DNA of 64,000 nt from Sinorhizobium shofinae (GTDB lineage Bacteria > Pseudomonadota > Alphaproteobacteria > Rhizobiales > Rhizobiaceae): the NCBI GenBank assembly GCA_001704765.1, contig MBFK01000024.1, positions 1 to 64,000 of the forward strand, given 5' to 3'. A program made the translations under genes and the position numbers. Positions 40,949-51,178 of this stretch are shown here, one piece after another; positions within the stretch are counted from its first letter, which is position 1, and each line of letters starts with the position of its first letter. Below the pieces are notes generated by a model that did no database searches, was not told the DNA's origin, and saw nothing but the letters and a program-made list of their open reading frames with translations.

Positions 40949-41154
40949 TCGAAGCTCCTTCCAGCTTCCCGTCGGCGCCCGCAAGGCGCAACTTCGTGAT
41001 GTGGTCCGCCGACGACATCCGGCGAGGCGCAAGCCGCTTCATGCGCGGGGAGCCCGCCTTGCGCTTTCGCGGCATCCTAGGCTGGGATTCGTTAAGACTT
41101 GCTTTTTGCGAAGCCTCGAAGGACAGGCATTGCGGTCCGTGGCATGGGCACGGC

Positions 41155-42360
41155 TCAGGTGGAAGCTAGGACCGCCGCAAAATGCTCGAGGGCCCAGTCG
41201 ACCTCTCCCGCGGTGATGACGAGCGGCGGGGCGATGCGGATCGTGTCGCCGTGGGTGTCCTTGGCGAGGATGCCGCGCTCCTTCAGCGCCTCGCAATATT
41301 TGCGGGCGCCGCCGGCCTCCGGCACGAGTTCCACGGCGAGCATCAGGCCGCGGCCGCGGACCTCCTTGATGATGTTGGAGCGAATGTCCGTCAGCCCCTT
41401 CCTGAAGCGCTCGCCCATCAGCGCCGAATTTTCGATCATGCCCTCTTCGGTCAGCACCTTGAGCGCGGCCCTGGCGATCGCGCAGGCGAGCGGGTTGCCG
41501 CCGAAGGTGGAACCGTGCTGCCCGGGTCTCAGGACGCCGAGAACCTCCGAGTTCGAAAGCACGGCAGAAACCGGGTAGAAGCCGCCGGAGAGCGCCTTGC
41601 CGATCAGCGTCACATCCGCTTCGATGCCCTCGTGCTCTTCCGCGAGCAGCTTGCCGGTGCGGCCGAGGCCTGTCTGGATTTCATCGAGAACAAGCGTGAT
41701 GCCGTGCTTCGTGCAGAGCTCGCGCACCGCCGCGAAATAGCCGGCCGGCGGCACGATCACGCCGGCCTCGCCCTGGATCGGCTCGACCAGGAACGCGACG
41801 GTGTTTTCGCTGATCGCTGCCCGGAAGGCATCGATGTCGCCGAACGGGACGATCTTGAAGCCAGGCGCGAAAGGCCCGAAGCCGTCATGCGAGTCGGGAT
41901 CGGTCGAAAAGCCGACAATGCCGATCGTGCGGCCATGGAAGTTGTTGGAGCAGACGATGATCTCGGCCTGGTCGTTGGCGACGCCCTTCACCTCGTATCC
42001 CCATTTGCGAACGGCTTTGATCGCCGTCTCCACCGCCTCGGCGCCGGAATTCATCGGCAGCACCTTGTGCGAGCCGGTGAGCGCGGCGACCTCCTCGTAA
42101 AAGAGAGCGAGCTGGTCATTGCGGAAGGCGCGAGAGGTGAGGGTCAGTTTCTGCGCCTGCTCCACCATCGCCTTGAAGATCTTCGGGTGACAATGGCCCT
42201 GGTTGACGGCCGAATAGGCCGAGAGGCAGTCGAGATAGCGGTTGCCTTCGATGTCCCAGACAAAGACGCCTTCGCCGCGCGTCAGCACGACGTCGAGCGG
42301 CTTGTAGTTGTGAGCGCCGAGCAGATGTTCGGTCTCGATCAGGGCTGCCATGGTCTTCAT
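41155..42360 (-). CDS. rocD: Ornithine aminotransferase
   Basis: PLP-dependent class III aminotransferase, 401 residues. It converts ornithine and 2-oxoglutarate to glutamate semialdehyde in arginine catabolism. Visible features: [19 protein letters not shown] (PLP phosphate), [19 protein letters not shown], and the Schiff-base lysine in [15 protein letters not shown] (about 251). Start at 42360 ([11 protein letters not shown]) follows GGAGAGCGATTG; an in-frame codon at 42453 would overlap the arginase end. It is second in an arginase-ornithine aminotransferase unit, 67 bases after arginase. Confidence 0.95.
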   Translation of the reverse strand: MKTMAALIETEHLLGAHNYKPLDVVLTRGEGVFVWDIEGNRYLDCLSAYSAVNQGHCHPKIFKAMVEQAQKLTLTSRAFRNDQLALFYEEVAALTGSHKVLPMNSGAEAVETAIKAVRKWGYEVKGVANDQAEIIVCSNNFHGRTIGIVGFSTDPDSHDGFGPFAPGFKIVPFGDIDAFRAAISENTVAFLVEPIQGEAGVIVPPAGYFAAVRELCTKHGITLVLDEIQTGLGRTGKLLAEEHEGIEADVTLIGKALSGGFYPVSAVLSNSEVLGVLRPGQHGSTFGGNPLACAIARAALKVLTEEGMIENSALMGERFRKGLTDIRSNIIKEVRGRGLMLAVELVPEAGGARKYCEALKERGILAKDTHGDTIRIAPPLVITAGEVDWALEHFAAVLAST

Positions 42361-42427
42361 CAATCGCTCTCCGCTCTGTCCTTCCGGCCGCCGCCTCGGA
42401 TCGGCGGCGGCACGGGTCAGACCATTC

Positions 42428-43351
42428 TCAGGCGCTCCGGGTCGGACGGTCAAGGATGCGGCGGCCGAAGAGGCTCGCCGTCAGTTCCACCAGGATGCGG
42501 GCGCTCTTGCCGCGGTCGTCAAGAAACGGGTTGAGTTCGACGACGTCGAGCGACGAGACGAGGCCGCTGTCGCAAAGCATCTCCATGATGAGATGGGCCT
42601 CGCGGAAGGTGGCGCCGCCCGGGACGGTGGTGCCAACGCCGGGGGCAAACTCCGGATCCATGAAATCGACGTCGAGGCTCACATGCAGCAGGCCGTTGGC
42701 GGCGCGCACCTCGTCGAGGATCTGACGCATGATATGGGCCATACCTATCTCGTCGACAGCCCGCATGTCGTAGACATTGACGCCGTGCTCGGCGATCTCC
42801 TCGCGCTCGCGAGCATCGACCGAACGGATGCCGACCTGGTAGACCCTTTTCGGGTCGACGAGCGGCCGGTTCGGAGCAAGGATGGGAGCGAATTCCGCTT
42901 CTCCGCAGAAGAAGGCGACCGGCATGCCGTGCATGTTGCCGGATGGCGAGGTCGAAGGCGAGTTGAAGTCCGCATGGGCGTCGAGCCAGAGCACGAAGAG
43001 CGGCCGGCCGACTTCGTCCGCATGGCGCGCCATGCCGGAGACACTGCCCATCGAAAGGGCGTGATCGCCGCCGAGAATAATGGGGAAATGTCCCTTGCGG
43101 GCCGTGTCGTGCACTGCATCGTTGAGTTCACGAGCAAAGGCGGCCACCAACTGCAGATTGTTGGCGCCCGGATGGTTTGCAAGGTCGCGCGCCGGCAGCG
43201 GTCGCAGGTCGCCCTCGTCGTGAACCGTGTGGCCCAGTTCGGCGAGGACCGTATCGATGCCGGCAATCCTAAGCGCCGTCGGGCCCATGGCCGCGCCGCG
43301 GCGCCCGGAACCTTCCTCGATGGGTGCGCCGATCAACGTGATGGTCTTCAT
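42428..43351 (-). CDS. rocF: Arginase
   Basis: Binuclear manganese enzyme hydrolysing arginine to ornithine and urea, 307 residues. Metal ligands are all visible: GGDHALSMG (about 97-105), DAHADFN (about 124-130) and SLDVDFMDP (about 229-237). N-terminus [19 protein letters not shown] matches the family. Start has GAAGAGGCGGAC. Ornithine aminotransferase follows in the same direction; an AsnC-type regulator is divergent. Some rhizobial annotations name it arcA. Confidence 0.96.
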   Translation of the reverse strand: MKTITLIGAPIEEGSGRRGAAMGPTALRIAGIDTVLAELGHTVHDEGDLRPLPARDLANHPGANNLQLVAAFARELNDAVHDTARKGHFPIILGGDHALSMGSVSGMARHADEVGRPLFVLWLDAHADFNSPSTSPSGNMHGMPVAFFCGEAEFAPILAPNRPLVDPKRVYQVGIRSVDAREREEIAEHGVNVYDMRAVDEIGMAHIMRQILDEVRAANGLLHVSLDVDFMDPEFAPGVGTTVPGGATFREAHLIMEMLCDSGLVSSLDVVELNPFLDDRGKSARILVELTASLFGRRILDRPTRSA

Positions 43352-43492
43352 GTCCGCCTCTTCTCTTCGTTCGAATCTGTGGGGTTGGTGCGGATTATCG
43401 CCAAAAGCTGTGACAGCAAAAAGATGGAAAACTGCCGATTAGAAGGCTACACTTCTCATACTGATAAGCCGTATTTGACAAAGTGACAGAGA

Positions 43493-43927
43493 ATGGACGA
43501 CCTCGACCAAGCCCTCATCAGCGCCCTTCGGCAAAATGCGCGAACCCCGGTCTCAACGCTTTCCGCCATGACCGGCGTTTCGCGCGCCACCATCGCGGCG
43601 CGCATCGACCGGCTGGTGGCGAATGGAACGATCGCGGCTTTCACCATCCGGACGGGATCGGAGATCCCCGCCTCCGGGGTGCGCGCCGTCGTCATGATCG
43701 AGGTTCACGGCAAGATGGCCGATCGCGTCGCCGAGCAATTGCGCGGTCTGCCGCAGGTGAGGGCGCTGCACAGCACCAATGGGCGGTGGGACTTCATCGC
43801 CGAGCTCCAGGACCGCGATCTCGCAAGCTTCGACGAGACCTTGCGCCGCATCCGGCTCATCGACGGCATCACCGTCACCGAATCGAACATCCTGCTCAAG
43901 ACCAGCAAAATCACCGGTGCTTTCTGA
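43493..43927 (+). CDS. Lrp/AsnC regulator of arginine catabolism
   Basis: Lrp-type regulator of 144 residues. The helix-turn-helix (DQALISALRQNARTPVSTLSAMTGVSRATIAARIDRLV; key residues GVSRATIAARI) is followed by a RAM domain with LHSTNGRWDFIAEL. It is transcribed divergently from arginase with 141 bases between them. That region contains TCTCATACTGATAAGCCGTATTTGACA. By analogy with the known arginase/AsnC pairs it probably activates rocF-rocD in response to arginine or ornithine. Confidence 0.85.
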   Translation: MDDLDQALISALRQNARTPVSTLSAMTGVSRATIAARIDRLVANGTIAAFTIRTGSEIPASGVRAVVMIEVHGKMADRVAEQLRGLPQVRALHSTNGRWDFIAELQDRDLASFDETLRRIRLIDGITVTESNILLKTSKITGAF

Positions 43928-44027
43928 TCGCGCTGCTGCAGTTTGCGGCATCGGAAGGCGATTTTGTTCTTGATTTGTTCTCGTCTTCGTTTAAGATGCT
44001 CCGTCTCAGCGAACAAGGGAGGATGTC

Positions 44028-44507
44028 ATGGCCATTTCCGGTGGCGGCCCAATGGCGCGGCAGATCTGCATAAAGCTGTTCGTCAGGCACGGGGACGAGG
44101 AGCGGGCAATCGCTTTTTATCGTGACGTCTTCGGCGCCGAACTTCTCCAGCGCCATGAATGGAGCGGCATTCTGACGAGCGCCGATCTGAGCATCGGCGA
44201 CTCGATTTTCCGGGTAGCCGGCGCCAATCCGCGCCGAGATGCCGAACCGCGCCTCGGCGGGCCGCGCTCGCCGCATGCACTCGGCACGACCGCGGCGATC
44301 CTTGAATTGCATGTCGACGACGTGGATCGCGTACTCGCCCGGGCGATGGGCGCCGGCGCGAGCCTGCGCAACGCCGTCGAGACCCTGCCGACGGGCGATC
44401 GCGTCGCCGCGCTCATCGATCCGTTCGGCCATATCTGGGCGCTGTTCGCGGCCGTTGACGAAAGCGAGCTTTTGGACGCCTTCGGGGTCGAGCGCAATGC
44501 GGCTTGA
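44028..44507 (+). CDS. VOC/glyoxalase-superfamily protein
   Basis: A 159-residue protein with one vicinal-oxygen-chelate domain. The block ICIKLFVRHGDEERAIAFYRDVFGAEL (key residues AIAFYRDVFGA) and the C-terminal LIDPFGHIWALF are typical of PhnB-like/bleomycin-resistance-like proteins. The role and substrate are not deducible: many such genes are of unknown function. Start at 44028 has AAGGGAGGATGTC; a second ATG (44052) is less well placed. It follows the AsnC gene by 100 bases and is convergent with the phosphotransferase gene. Confidence 0.8.
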   Translation: MAISGGGPMARQICIKLFVRHGDEERAIAFYRDVFGAELLQRHEWSGILTSADLSIGDSIFRVAGANPRRDAEPRLGGPRSPHALGTTAAILELHVDDVDRVLARAMGAGASLRNAVETLPTGDRVAALIDPFGHIWALFAAVDESELLDAFGVERNAA

Positions 44508-44528
44508 GTGAGGGTAGGCGTCTCGGTT

Positions 44529-44670
44529 TGTACCCCTCCCACATGGGGGAGGGGCTTCCCTGCTGCGCCCTTCAGAGATGGTCCGAACCGTGCCACTCGC
44601 GGGAATCTTGAGTTGAGTGGGACGGTGACGTCTACAACCCCTCCCCCTCGGGGGAGGGGTTGGGGAGGGG
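44529..44670. repeat. C/G-rich palindromic intergenic block
   Basis: Between two convergent genes lie two related palindromes: CCCCTCCC-ACAT-GGGGGAGGGG near 44532-44553, and AACCCCTCCCC (44636-44646) pairing with GGGGAGGGGTT (44651-44661), followed by TGGGGAGGGG. The second is followed by TGTTTTCCC and may end the VOC transcript. Such units are common extragenic palindromes in rhizobia. Confidence 0.55.
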
Positions 44671-44689
44671 TGTTTTCCCAGCCTATCTG

Positions 44690-45475
44690 CTAGAAAAACT
44701 CGTCCAACAGGCAGTAGTAAAAGAGCTTTTCCGGATCGGGATTCGGCAATCCGTACAGATCGAGGAAGGGTCGAACCCAGTCTTCCCCCAGATTATAGGC
44801 GATGCTTCGGCAGGCGAGAGCAATGTCCTGGTTGAGGTCGGCGACGCCGAGGCGACTGCAGTCGATGAAGCCGGCGAAGCCGTCTCCGCGTGCGATGATG
44901 TTGGGCAAGCAGGCATCGCCGTGCGTGACCACCAGTCGCTCGCCTTTCGGCCTTCGCGCTTGAATTTCGCCAAACAGGTCTGTCGCGGTTCTGCCCAGCC
45001 GCTCCTCATCGAAATCGGTCTCATCGACGAGGCCTGCATCCAGCCGTGTTTTGGCGGCGGCAATGCGACTGTCGAGCCGATGATCGAAGGGGCAGCGGGT
45101 CGGATCCAGCCGGTGCACGCGGCGGAGGGCTTCCGCGAGTATCGCAATGCGTCGGGCGGGCGCTTGTGTGGAGCTGGCAAGGTCGACGCCCTCTACCGCC
45201 TCCATCAGCAACCAGTGCCTGCCGGCATGGACATACTCGGCTATCACACGCGGGCAGGGTACTCCCTCTGCGGCGAGCCATTCCAGGCGCACCGCCTCGT
45301 CGGGCAGTTCGCCAAAGGGTCCTGCCTCTTCGTGCTTCAGGACGAGGCGCGGGCGACCCTCCGCCTCAAGCAGGAATACGGTCGACGCCGATTGCCCGAG
45401 CCTATCGCGCTCGCAGCGGTAGCCTGAGAGCCGATCGCGAAGGCTCGGCGGAAATACGATTTCTTGCGCGTGCAT
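44690..45475 (-). CDS. APH(3')-II-like aminoglycoside phosphotransferase
   Basis: A 261-residue kinase closely resembling the Tn5 neomycin/kanamycin phosphotransferase. Shared blocks include RLEWLAAEGVPCPRV, LRRVHRLDPTRCPFDH, AGLVDETDFDEE, LVVTHGDACLPNI (catalytic Asp about 187), GFIDCSRLGVAD-NQDIALA and the C-terminal YYCLLDEFF. Family APH(3') enzymes phosphorylate the 3'-hydroxyl of aminoglycosides. The host context is chromosomal, between tamB and a VOC gene, with no insertion sequence nearby, so it is probably intrinsic. Whether it gives resistance, or acts on another substrate, is unknown. Confidence 0.85.
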   Translation of the reverse strand: MHAQEIVFPPSLRDRLSGYRCERDRLGQSASTVFLLEAEGRPRLVLKHEEAGPFGELPDEAVRLEWLAAEGVPCPRVIAEYVHAGRHWLLMEAVEGVDLASSTQAPARRIAILAEALRRVHRLDPTRCPFDHRLDSRIAAAKTRLDAGLVDETDFDEERLGRTATDLFGEIQARRPKGERLVVTHGDACLPNIIARGDGFAGFIDCSRLGVADLNQDIALACRSIAYNLGEDWVRPFLDLYGLPNPDPEKLFYYCLLDEFF

Positions 45476-45510
45476 GGCAGGCTCGGTTGATTTTGCGCGT
45501 GACTGCTCTC

Positions 45511-45541
45511 CTCTCCCCGTGCACGTCGGGCACGGGGAGAG
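45511..45541. repeat. Palindrome between tamB and the phosphotransferase gene
   Basis: CTCTCCCCGTGC (45511-45522) and GCACGGGGAGAG (45530-45541) form a perfect 12-bp stem with a 7-base loop, 22 bases after the tamB stop. No T run follows on the minus strand. Likely an extragenic palindrome that may stabilise or end the tamB message. Confidence 0.6.
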
Positions 45542-45562
45542 AGTCAGGAGGCTCAGCCTCGC

Positions 45563-48500
45563 CTAATATTCCCTCTCGAAGAAGATGCCGCCGGCGGCCG
45601 AGCCGTCGCCGGCTGCCTCGCCCTTCAGCTTCACGCCTCGGCCGATGTCGAGATTGATGATCGCCTTGCTGGAGGCCGAGTCCGAGCCTTGCTGTAATTC
45701 TAGATAGGTCCGGTCATTGAGATATTTGCCGGCCCGCACCTGGGCGCCGCCGCTCTCGTCGGTGGTGATGTCGAGGTCGTCGACGCCGAGCTTGTTGCGC
45801 AGGCCGTCGAGCAGCGACGTCGAGCCACCGCCGGCAAGCTGGCTGACGGCGGAGGCGAGCTGGGCGATCTGGAAGGCCGACAGGTTGTTCAGCGACCGGT
45901 TGAAGATCAGCTGCGCCAGGATCTCGTCCTGTGGCAGCGCCGGAGAGGAAGAGAAGGTCACCGTCGGGTTGTTGGCAGGCCCGGCGATGTTGACAGTGAT
46001 GGTGGTCGAACCGGCGCTCGAGGTGGCGTCGAGATCGAGCGTCGGAACAAGGTCGCCGCCGAAGCCGATATGGCCGTCCGTGAAGGTCAGCCGCTTGCCG
46101 AGAATTTCGAGCCGGCCGCGCCGCATGTCGAAATCGCCGGAGACGATCGGTCGGACGGCGGTGCCGCGGATCGTCAGGTCGCCGCCGAGTTCGGCATCGA
46201 TACCGCGCCCGCGCACGAAGAACTGCCCCGGCGACCGGACGGCGAGATCGAAGGCGATGACGCCGCTGGCGTTTACGCCCGCACCGCCAGACGTATCCCT
46301 GCGCACGTCCCGCGCCATCTGCCGCACCCCGGCCGGCGCGTTCCTGTGCTGGATGTCGATCGCCGAGAGTGAGGTAGGCAGTTTTTCCGGCACGGTGATC
46401 GCGGCCCTGCGGATCGTCAGTTCCCCGCCGAGCACCGGCGTCGCGACGAGCGGGCCTTTGAGCGTCAAATCGCCGGCAAGGTTGGCGGTGAAGAGGGTGC
46501 CGTCGACATAGGTGGCGTTGTTGAGGCGAATGCGCAGGTCGGCCGGGAAATTGGAACCGGCGGTAATGCCCACCGTTCCGCTCGCCTCGATCGACCCGCC
46601 GCTGGCGAGATTGCCAGAAAGCCTGGTGATCGTCGCCTGCTTGCCGTCGAGTGTGACGTTGGCGGAAAGCTCATTGAGCGCGAGATTGCGCCGGACGTCG
46701 ACGAGCCGGCCGCCGGCGGTCGAGACCGTACCGGTGATCTGCGGCGCCCTGGCCGATCCGGAGAGGGAAAGGTCGACCTTCGCCGAGCCGGTGAGCGTGA
46801 AGCCCTGCTCCGCCATGGTGCTGGCGAGCAGGGCGAAGGGCACGTCGCCGGCGAACTTCATCGACATCGGCATGTTGCCGCCGACGTCGACATGGCCGCC
46901 GCCCCGGAAGGAGAGACCACCCGGTCCCGAGACGGTCGCGTCAAGCGTGACACGGTTGTCGGCAAACCGCCCCTTCGCGGAGATTTCGAGCGCCGTCACC
47001 CCGGCGCCACGTACCGCCGCAACCGAAGCACCACTCCATCGCAGATCGTAGTTGACGATCGGCGCGTCGGCGGTGCCGCTGAGTTCGACCGTTCCGTCGA
47101 TCGTCCCTTCGGCGCCGAGCGTTGCGGCGAAGGTGTTGATCAGGGCGGCCGGCAACGCATTGAGTTTCGCCGAAATGTCGAGCATCGCGCCTGCGGTTCC
47201 GGCGACGGCAATCGTGCCTTTCGACGCCTGAATGGTCAGGTCGCCGAGTTGGACGACACCATTCTCAATGGCGACGACCGTCGGTTTGGCGAGCTTCAGC
47301 GGAAGTTTCCGCGGCGCTGCCGCGAGGGAAGCGAGGCGGATTTCGGTGCGGCCACCGGCACTCGCCAGATCGCCCTTGGCCGAGAGCGGAGCGCCGTCAT
47401 ATTGGCCAGCGATCTCGAAACCCGTCCTGCCGCCCTGCTGGTCAAAGGTCAGCTTGACGGCGGAGACGCGGTTCTGTCCCTGTATGACGCTTTCGGCCTT
47501 GACGGTTCCGCGGATTGCCAGAGCGGCGATATCGGCGATGCGGATATCAGCCACGGGCTTGGCGATCGTCAGCGCGTCGCGCTTGATGCTGCTGCCGCTG
47601 GCCTTGACCGACACGGAGGTCACGCCGTTCGCAGTCGCGACCGAAGCCGAACCCGAAAGGTCCCCGGACGCCTTCTGGCCGGCCATGGCAGCGACCAGCC
47701 CGAGATCGGGCAGGTTGAAGTCGATGGTGCCGTTCGGCTTGAAATCCGCCGTCAGGTCGATCGCGCCCGTCACGCGATTGTCGCCGATCATTGCCTCGAG
47801 CGTCGGGATGGATGTGCGGCCTTCCGCCGAAACCACTTCGGCCTTGACGTCGATCGGCTGGCCGTCGAGCCCGCCGGTTGCGGTGAGCTTCGCCTGCGGG
47901 CTCCCCGGCTTGACCGTTGCGTCGGCGGTGACGGTCAGGTCCGTCAGTGAGCGGCCGGCAAGCATTGCGCCGCTCGAGGTCAGCTCTCCCTTGATGGCGA
48001 GCGCGTCAAGCGGGCCGGAAATCTCGGCGTTGAAGCCAGCCTTTCCGTGCGCATCGGCGAGCAATTTGCCGAGATCGGGAAGCGTGCCCTCCACATCGGC
48101 CGTCAGCTGACCTTCGGCGATTGTCGCCGAACCGCTGGCATTGACGGTGCCGGACTGGACCTCGAGGGCGCTGAGCTTGACGCTGCCATCGCCGCCGGTC
48201 TCGACCTTGCCCGAGACGGCAAGCGGAGTGTCGAATCTCGTTGCCAGGCCGCCTGGCAGAAAGCGCGGCTCGGCCCGGACTTCGAAGCTCGCCATTGCTG
48301 TTTTCTCGGCACGGGCGAGGCTACCGGTGAGATTGCCGCGAAAACCGGGGCTTTCGATCGCCGTCGGGTCGAAGCTGATGGTAGCTTCCGTGACGGTGAC
48401 CGCACCCTTGGCGCTCAGATCCTGCGCCGCAAGGCCGGCGGATCGCAAAGAGGATATGGATGCGCCGCGCCAGGCGAGGTCGTAGGCGACCACCGGCGTC

Positions 48501-51178
48501 TGCGCTTCCCCGTCGATCTCGACGGTGCCGGCAACGGTACCTTCCGCGCCAAGGGTCGGCGCGAAGCTATTGATCAGCACGGCGGGCAGGTCGTTCAGGC
48601 TTGCCCTGAGGTCGAGCCTGTCGCCGGCCGTGCCGGAGACGGCGACAGTACCCGTCGAGGCTTGGATGGTCAGGCCGTCGAGGCGGACCACGCCGCCTTT
48701 GATCGCGACCACGGTCGGCTGTGCGAGTTGCAGCGGCAGGCGCCTCGGGGCCGCCGAGGCGGAGGTGAGGCGGATCTCGGTGAGGCCGGCGTCGCTCGTC
48801 AGCTCGCCCGCCGCCGTCAGCGGTGCGCCGTCATAGAGGCCCTCGGCCGAGAAGCCGGTTCGGCCCCCCTGCTGTTCGAAAGCGAGGGTGAGGTCCGAGA
48901 CCCGATTTTCACCCTGCGCTATGCTCTGCGCGCTGACACTGCCTTTGATCGCGAGCCTGGCAATGTCTGCGATACCAAGATCGACCCCCGGTTTGGCGAT
49001 CGTCAGCGCACCCCGCTGCACGCTGGTGCCATTGGCCTTGACCGCGACCGACGTGACGCCGTTTACGGTCTGTAGCGTCGCCGAACCGGCAAGGTCGCCG
49101 GAGGCCTGCTGGCCGGCCATGGCGGCGAGAAGCCCAAGGTCGGGCAGGCTGAAGTCGACCTTGCCGTTCGGCTTGAAGTCCGCCGTCAGGTCGATCGTGC
49201 CGGTGAGGCTGTTGCCGCCGATTTTCGCTTCCAGCGCTGGAACGGAGGTGCGGCCGTTCTTCGAGACCACGTCGGCGCGAATGTCGATCGCGTGACCGTC
49301 GAGCGTGCCGGTGGCGGTGAGCTTCGCCTCGGGGCTGTCGGGCGTCACCGTCGCATCGGCATTGATCGTGAGATCGCTCAAAGTGCGTCCGGCGAGCGTC
49401 GCGCCGCTCGAATTTATCTCCGCCTTGACATCAAGCTTGCTCAAGGGACCGGATGCGGCCGCCTGGAAAGCCGCGCTACCCTTTGCGTCAGGCAGAAACC
49501 GCCCGAGATCCGGGACTGTGCCCTTTATATCGGCAGTCAGCGTCGCGCCTGAAAGTGTCAGCGAGCCGGAGGCTTCGACGGCTTCGGATTTCATCTCGAG
49601 ACCGCTCACCTGGACGCTGCCGTCCTCTTCGGTCACCAGATTGCCGGAGACGGCGATCGTCTTCTCGAACTTTTCCGCGAGCGCCGGCGGCAGCACGCCC
49701 GGAACGGCGAAGAGCTTGAATGCCGCATGAAGCGAGGTGTCGGCGCGATCGAGGCTGCCAGTCACGGAGCCGCCGATGCTGGCGCTCTCGATCGTCAAGG
49801 GGTCGAAGCGGATGTCTTCGGGCGCGACGGTGATCGTGCCGGCGAGCTTCACGGGGGCCTGTATCGCTCGGTTAATATCGGCGCTTGCGAACCGGGTCTC
49901 GCCGATTTCCACGGTCGTCTTCAGCGACCCCGACTGCGTTTCGAGGTTGAAGGCGTCGCTTTGCGCCGAGAGCCGGATGGCACCGAGGCTTCCCTGCGGG
50001 AGGCCAAGCGAGGCGACGTCGGCAGCGATGTCGAGGATCGCCGACTGTCCATCGCCGATCAGCGACAGGTTGGCCGTGTTGATCCGTGCCTGCAGCTCAC
50101 CGTCTTTCAGCGGCCAGCGGAAATCGAACGGGCCGCTCGTGCCGGCGACGCTTGCCTGAAGATTGTTCTCGCCGCGGCTGTCGACTGTTCCCGAGGCGTT
50201 CAGCGTCAAGGCGCCGCTTGCAAGCTTGCCCGCTTCGATCCGGATCCTGCTCTCTCCGTCGAAGGCGGCCGTCAGGTCGAGGCTGGTCGATCCCTCGAAA
50301 AGCGGCTTGAAGGCGGCCGGCATCAGGGTGGCGAAGGCGCCGCCGCCGGTGAGCGCAAGATTGTGCATGCCGTCGGCCGCCAGCACGTGTCGCCCTTCGA
50401 GCCGAAGAATCTCGCTGCCGTCGAGTGATGCGGTCCCGGAGCCCGTCCAGTCGGAGAGGGGCCCTTGTCCGGTCAGCTGGATATCGATCGAAGGTTCGCC
50501 CGGCAGCCGCAGCAGCTTCGCCAGGAGCCCACCCTTGGGTTCGGCGACCTCAGCCTCGAGCTTCAGCTCGTTTCCCGCCGGATTGAAGACGAGATCGGCG
50601 ACGGCGCGCGCCTCGGGACGGTCGCGCTCGGCCGCATCGAAGGCGAGCGCGATACTCGAGTTGGTGGCATTGACCTTGCCCGTCGCGGTCAGGAATTGGT
50701 CCTTGCCGGCGATCGCCTTGCCGATGATGATCTCCTTGAGATCGAGGGCATCGATCTTCACGTCCACTGGCAGGGCGAGCGTCCTTCGCACCTCCTTCGT
50801 TTCGGTGGAGGGGATCGGCAGCCGTTCGAGGCGGACGGAGGCCGCCGAGATGTTGCTTGCATCGAAGCGCATCGAGAGAAGTTCGTCCGGCGTCCAGCTG
50901 ACCGAGAGGTCGCGGACCTCTGCATAAATCCCCTCGCCGTCGAAGAGCGTCACGGTGCCGGCGGTGAAGTCGCCGGTGAGCAGCGCGCCCGGATCGGAGA
51001 TGCGGACGATCTGGTCGGGGGTTGCCGCATATTTTTCGATCGCCCAGGCGACGACGCGCGCGCCGGGCACGGTGAAGCCCAGGAACGCGACGAGGAGAAC
51101 CAACGCGACTACAGCCACGCCGAGAAAGGCGAAAAAGTAGCGCAGCGCTGATCGAAATGTGCCGATGACCTGATTCAT
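45563..51178 (-). CDS. tamB: Translocation and assembly module protein TamB, with large internal duplication
   Basis: Very large envelope protein, 1871 residues. It has one N-terminal inner-membrane helix (FFAFLGVAVVALVLLVAFLGFTV, about 14-36), a long beta-rich periplasmic AsmA-like body and the conserved C-terminal TamB domain (GDFDMRRGRLEILGKRLTFTDGHIGFGG through LKGEAAGDGSAAGGIFFEREY). With TamA it moves lipids or assembles outer-membrane proteins. Two segments, roughly 453-930 and 931-1408, are repeats of each other with an exact period of 478 residues (1434 bases), e.g. LTADFKPNGKVDF against LTADFKPNGTIDF. It is 102 bases downstream of tamA. Confidence 0.93.
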   Translation of the reverse strand: MNQVIGTFRSALRYFFAFLGVAVVALVLLVAFLGFTVPGARVVAWAIEKYAATPDQIVRISDPGALLTGDFTAGTVTLFDGEGIYAEVRDLSVSWTPDELLSMRFDASNISAASVRLERLPIPSTETKEVRRTLALPVDVKIDALDLKEIIIGKAIAGKDQFLTATGKVNATNSSIALAFDAAERDRPEARAVADLVFNPAGNELKLEAEVAEPKGGLLAKLLRLPGEPSIDIQLTGQGPLSDWTGSGTASLDGSEILRLEGRHVLAADGMHNLALTGGGAFATLMPAAFKPLFEGSTSLDLTAAFDGESRIRIEAGKLASGALTLNASGTVDSRGENNLQASVAGTSGPFDFRWPLKDGELQARINTANLSLIGDGQSAILDIAADVASLGLPQGSLGAIRLSAQSDAFNLETQSGSLKTTVEIGETRFASADINRAIQAPVKLAGTITVAPEDIRFDPLTIESASIGGSVTGSLDRADTSLHAAFKLFAVPGVLPPALAEKFEKTIAVSGNLVTEEDGSVQVSGLEMKSEAVEASGSLTLSGATLTADIKGTVPDLGRFLPDAKGSAAFQAAASGPLSKLDVKAEINSSGATLAGRTLSDLTINADATVTPDSPEAKLTATGTLDGHAIDIRADVVSKNGRTSVPALEAKIGGNSLTGTIDLTADFKPNGKVDFSLPDLGLLAAMAGQQASGDLAGSATLQTVNGVTSVAVKANGTSVQRGALTIAKPGVDLGIADIARLAIKGSVSAQSIAQGENRVSDLTLAFEQQGGRTGFSAEGLYDGAPLTAAGELTSDAGLTEIRLTSASAAPRRLPLQLAQPTVVAIKGGVVRLDGLTIQASTGTVAVSGTAGDRLDLRASLNDLPAVLINSFAPTLGAEGTVAGTVEIDGEAQTPVVAYDLAWRGASISSLRSAGLAAQDLSAKGAVTVTEATISFDPTAIESPGFRGNLTGSLARAEKTAMASFEVRAEPRFLPGGLATRFDTPLAVSGKVETGGDGSVKLSALEVQSGTVNASGSATIAEGQLTADVEGTLPDLGKLLADAHGKAGFNAEISGPLDALAIKGELTSSGAMLAGRSLTDLTVTADATVKPGSPQAKLTATGGLDGQPIDVKAEVVSAEGRTSIPTLEAMIGDNRVTGAIDLTADFKPNGTIDFNLPDLGLVAAMAGQKASGDLSGSASVATANGVTSVSVKASGSSIKRDALTIAKPVADIRIADIAALAIRGTVKAESVIQGQNRVSAVKLTFDQQGGRTGFEIAGQYDGAPLSAKGDLASAGGRTEIRLASLAAAPRKLPLKLAKPTVVAIENGVVQLGDLTIQASKGTIAVAGTAGAMLDISAKLNALPAALINTFAATLGAEGTIDGTVELSGTADAPIVNYDLRWSGASVAAVRGAGVTALEISAKGRFADNRVTLDATVSGPGGLSFRGGGHVDVGGNMPMSMKFAGDVPFALLASTMAEQGFTLTGSAKVDLSLSGSARAPQITGTVSTAGGRLVDVRRNLALNELSANVTLDGKQATITRLSGNLASGGSIEASGTVGITAGSNFPADLRIRLNNATYVDGTLFTANLAGDLTLKGPLVATPVLGGELTIRRAAITVPEKLPTSLSAIDIQHRNAPAGVRQMARDVRRDTSGGAGVNASGVIAFDLAVRSPGQFFVRGRGIDAELGGDLTIRGTAVRPIVSGDFDMRRGRLEILGKRLTFTDGHIGFGGDLVPTLDLDATSSAGSTTITVNIAGPANNPTVTFSSSPALPQDEILAQLIFNRSLNNLSAFQIAQLASAVSQLAGGGSTSLLDGLRNKLGVDDLDITTDESGGAQVRAGKYLNDRTYLELQQGSDSASSKAIINLDIGRGVKLKGEAAGDGSAAGGIFFEREY

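Noticed and set aside
44529..44670. Quadruplex or phage site in the CCCCTCCCC block
   Set aside because: Simple extragenic palindromes between convergent genes explain it; a G-quadruplex is possible but not supported.
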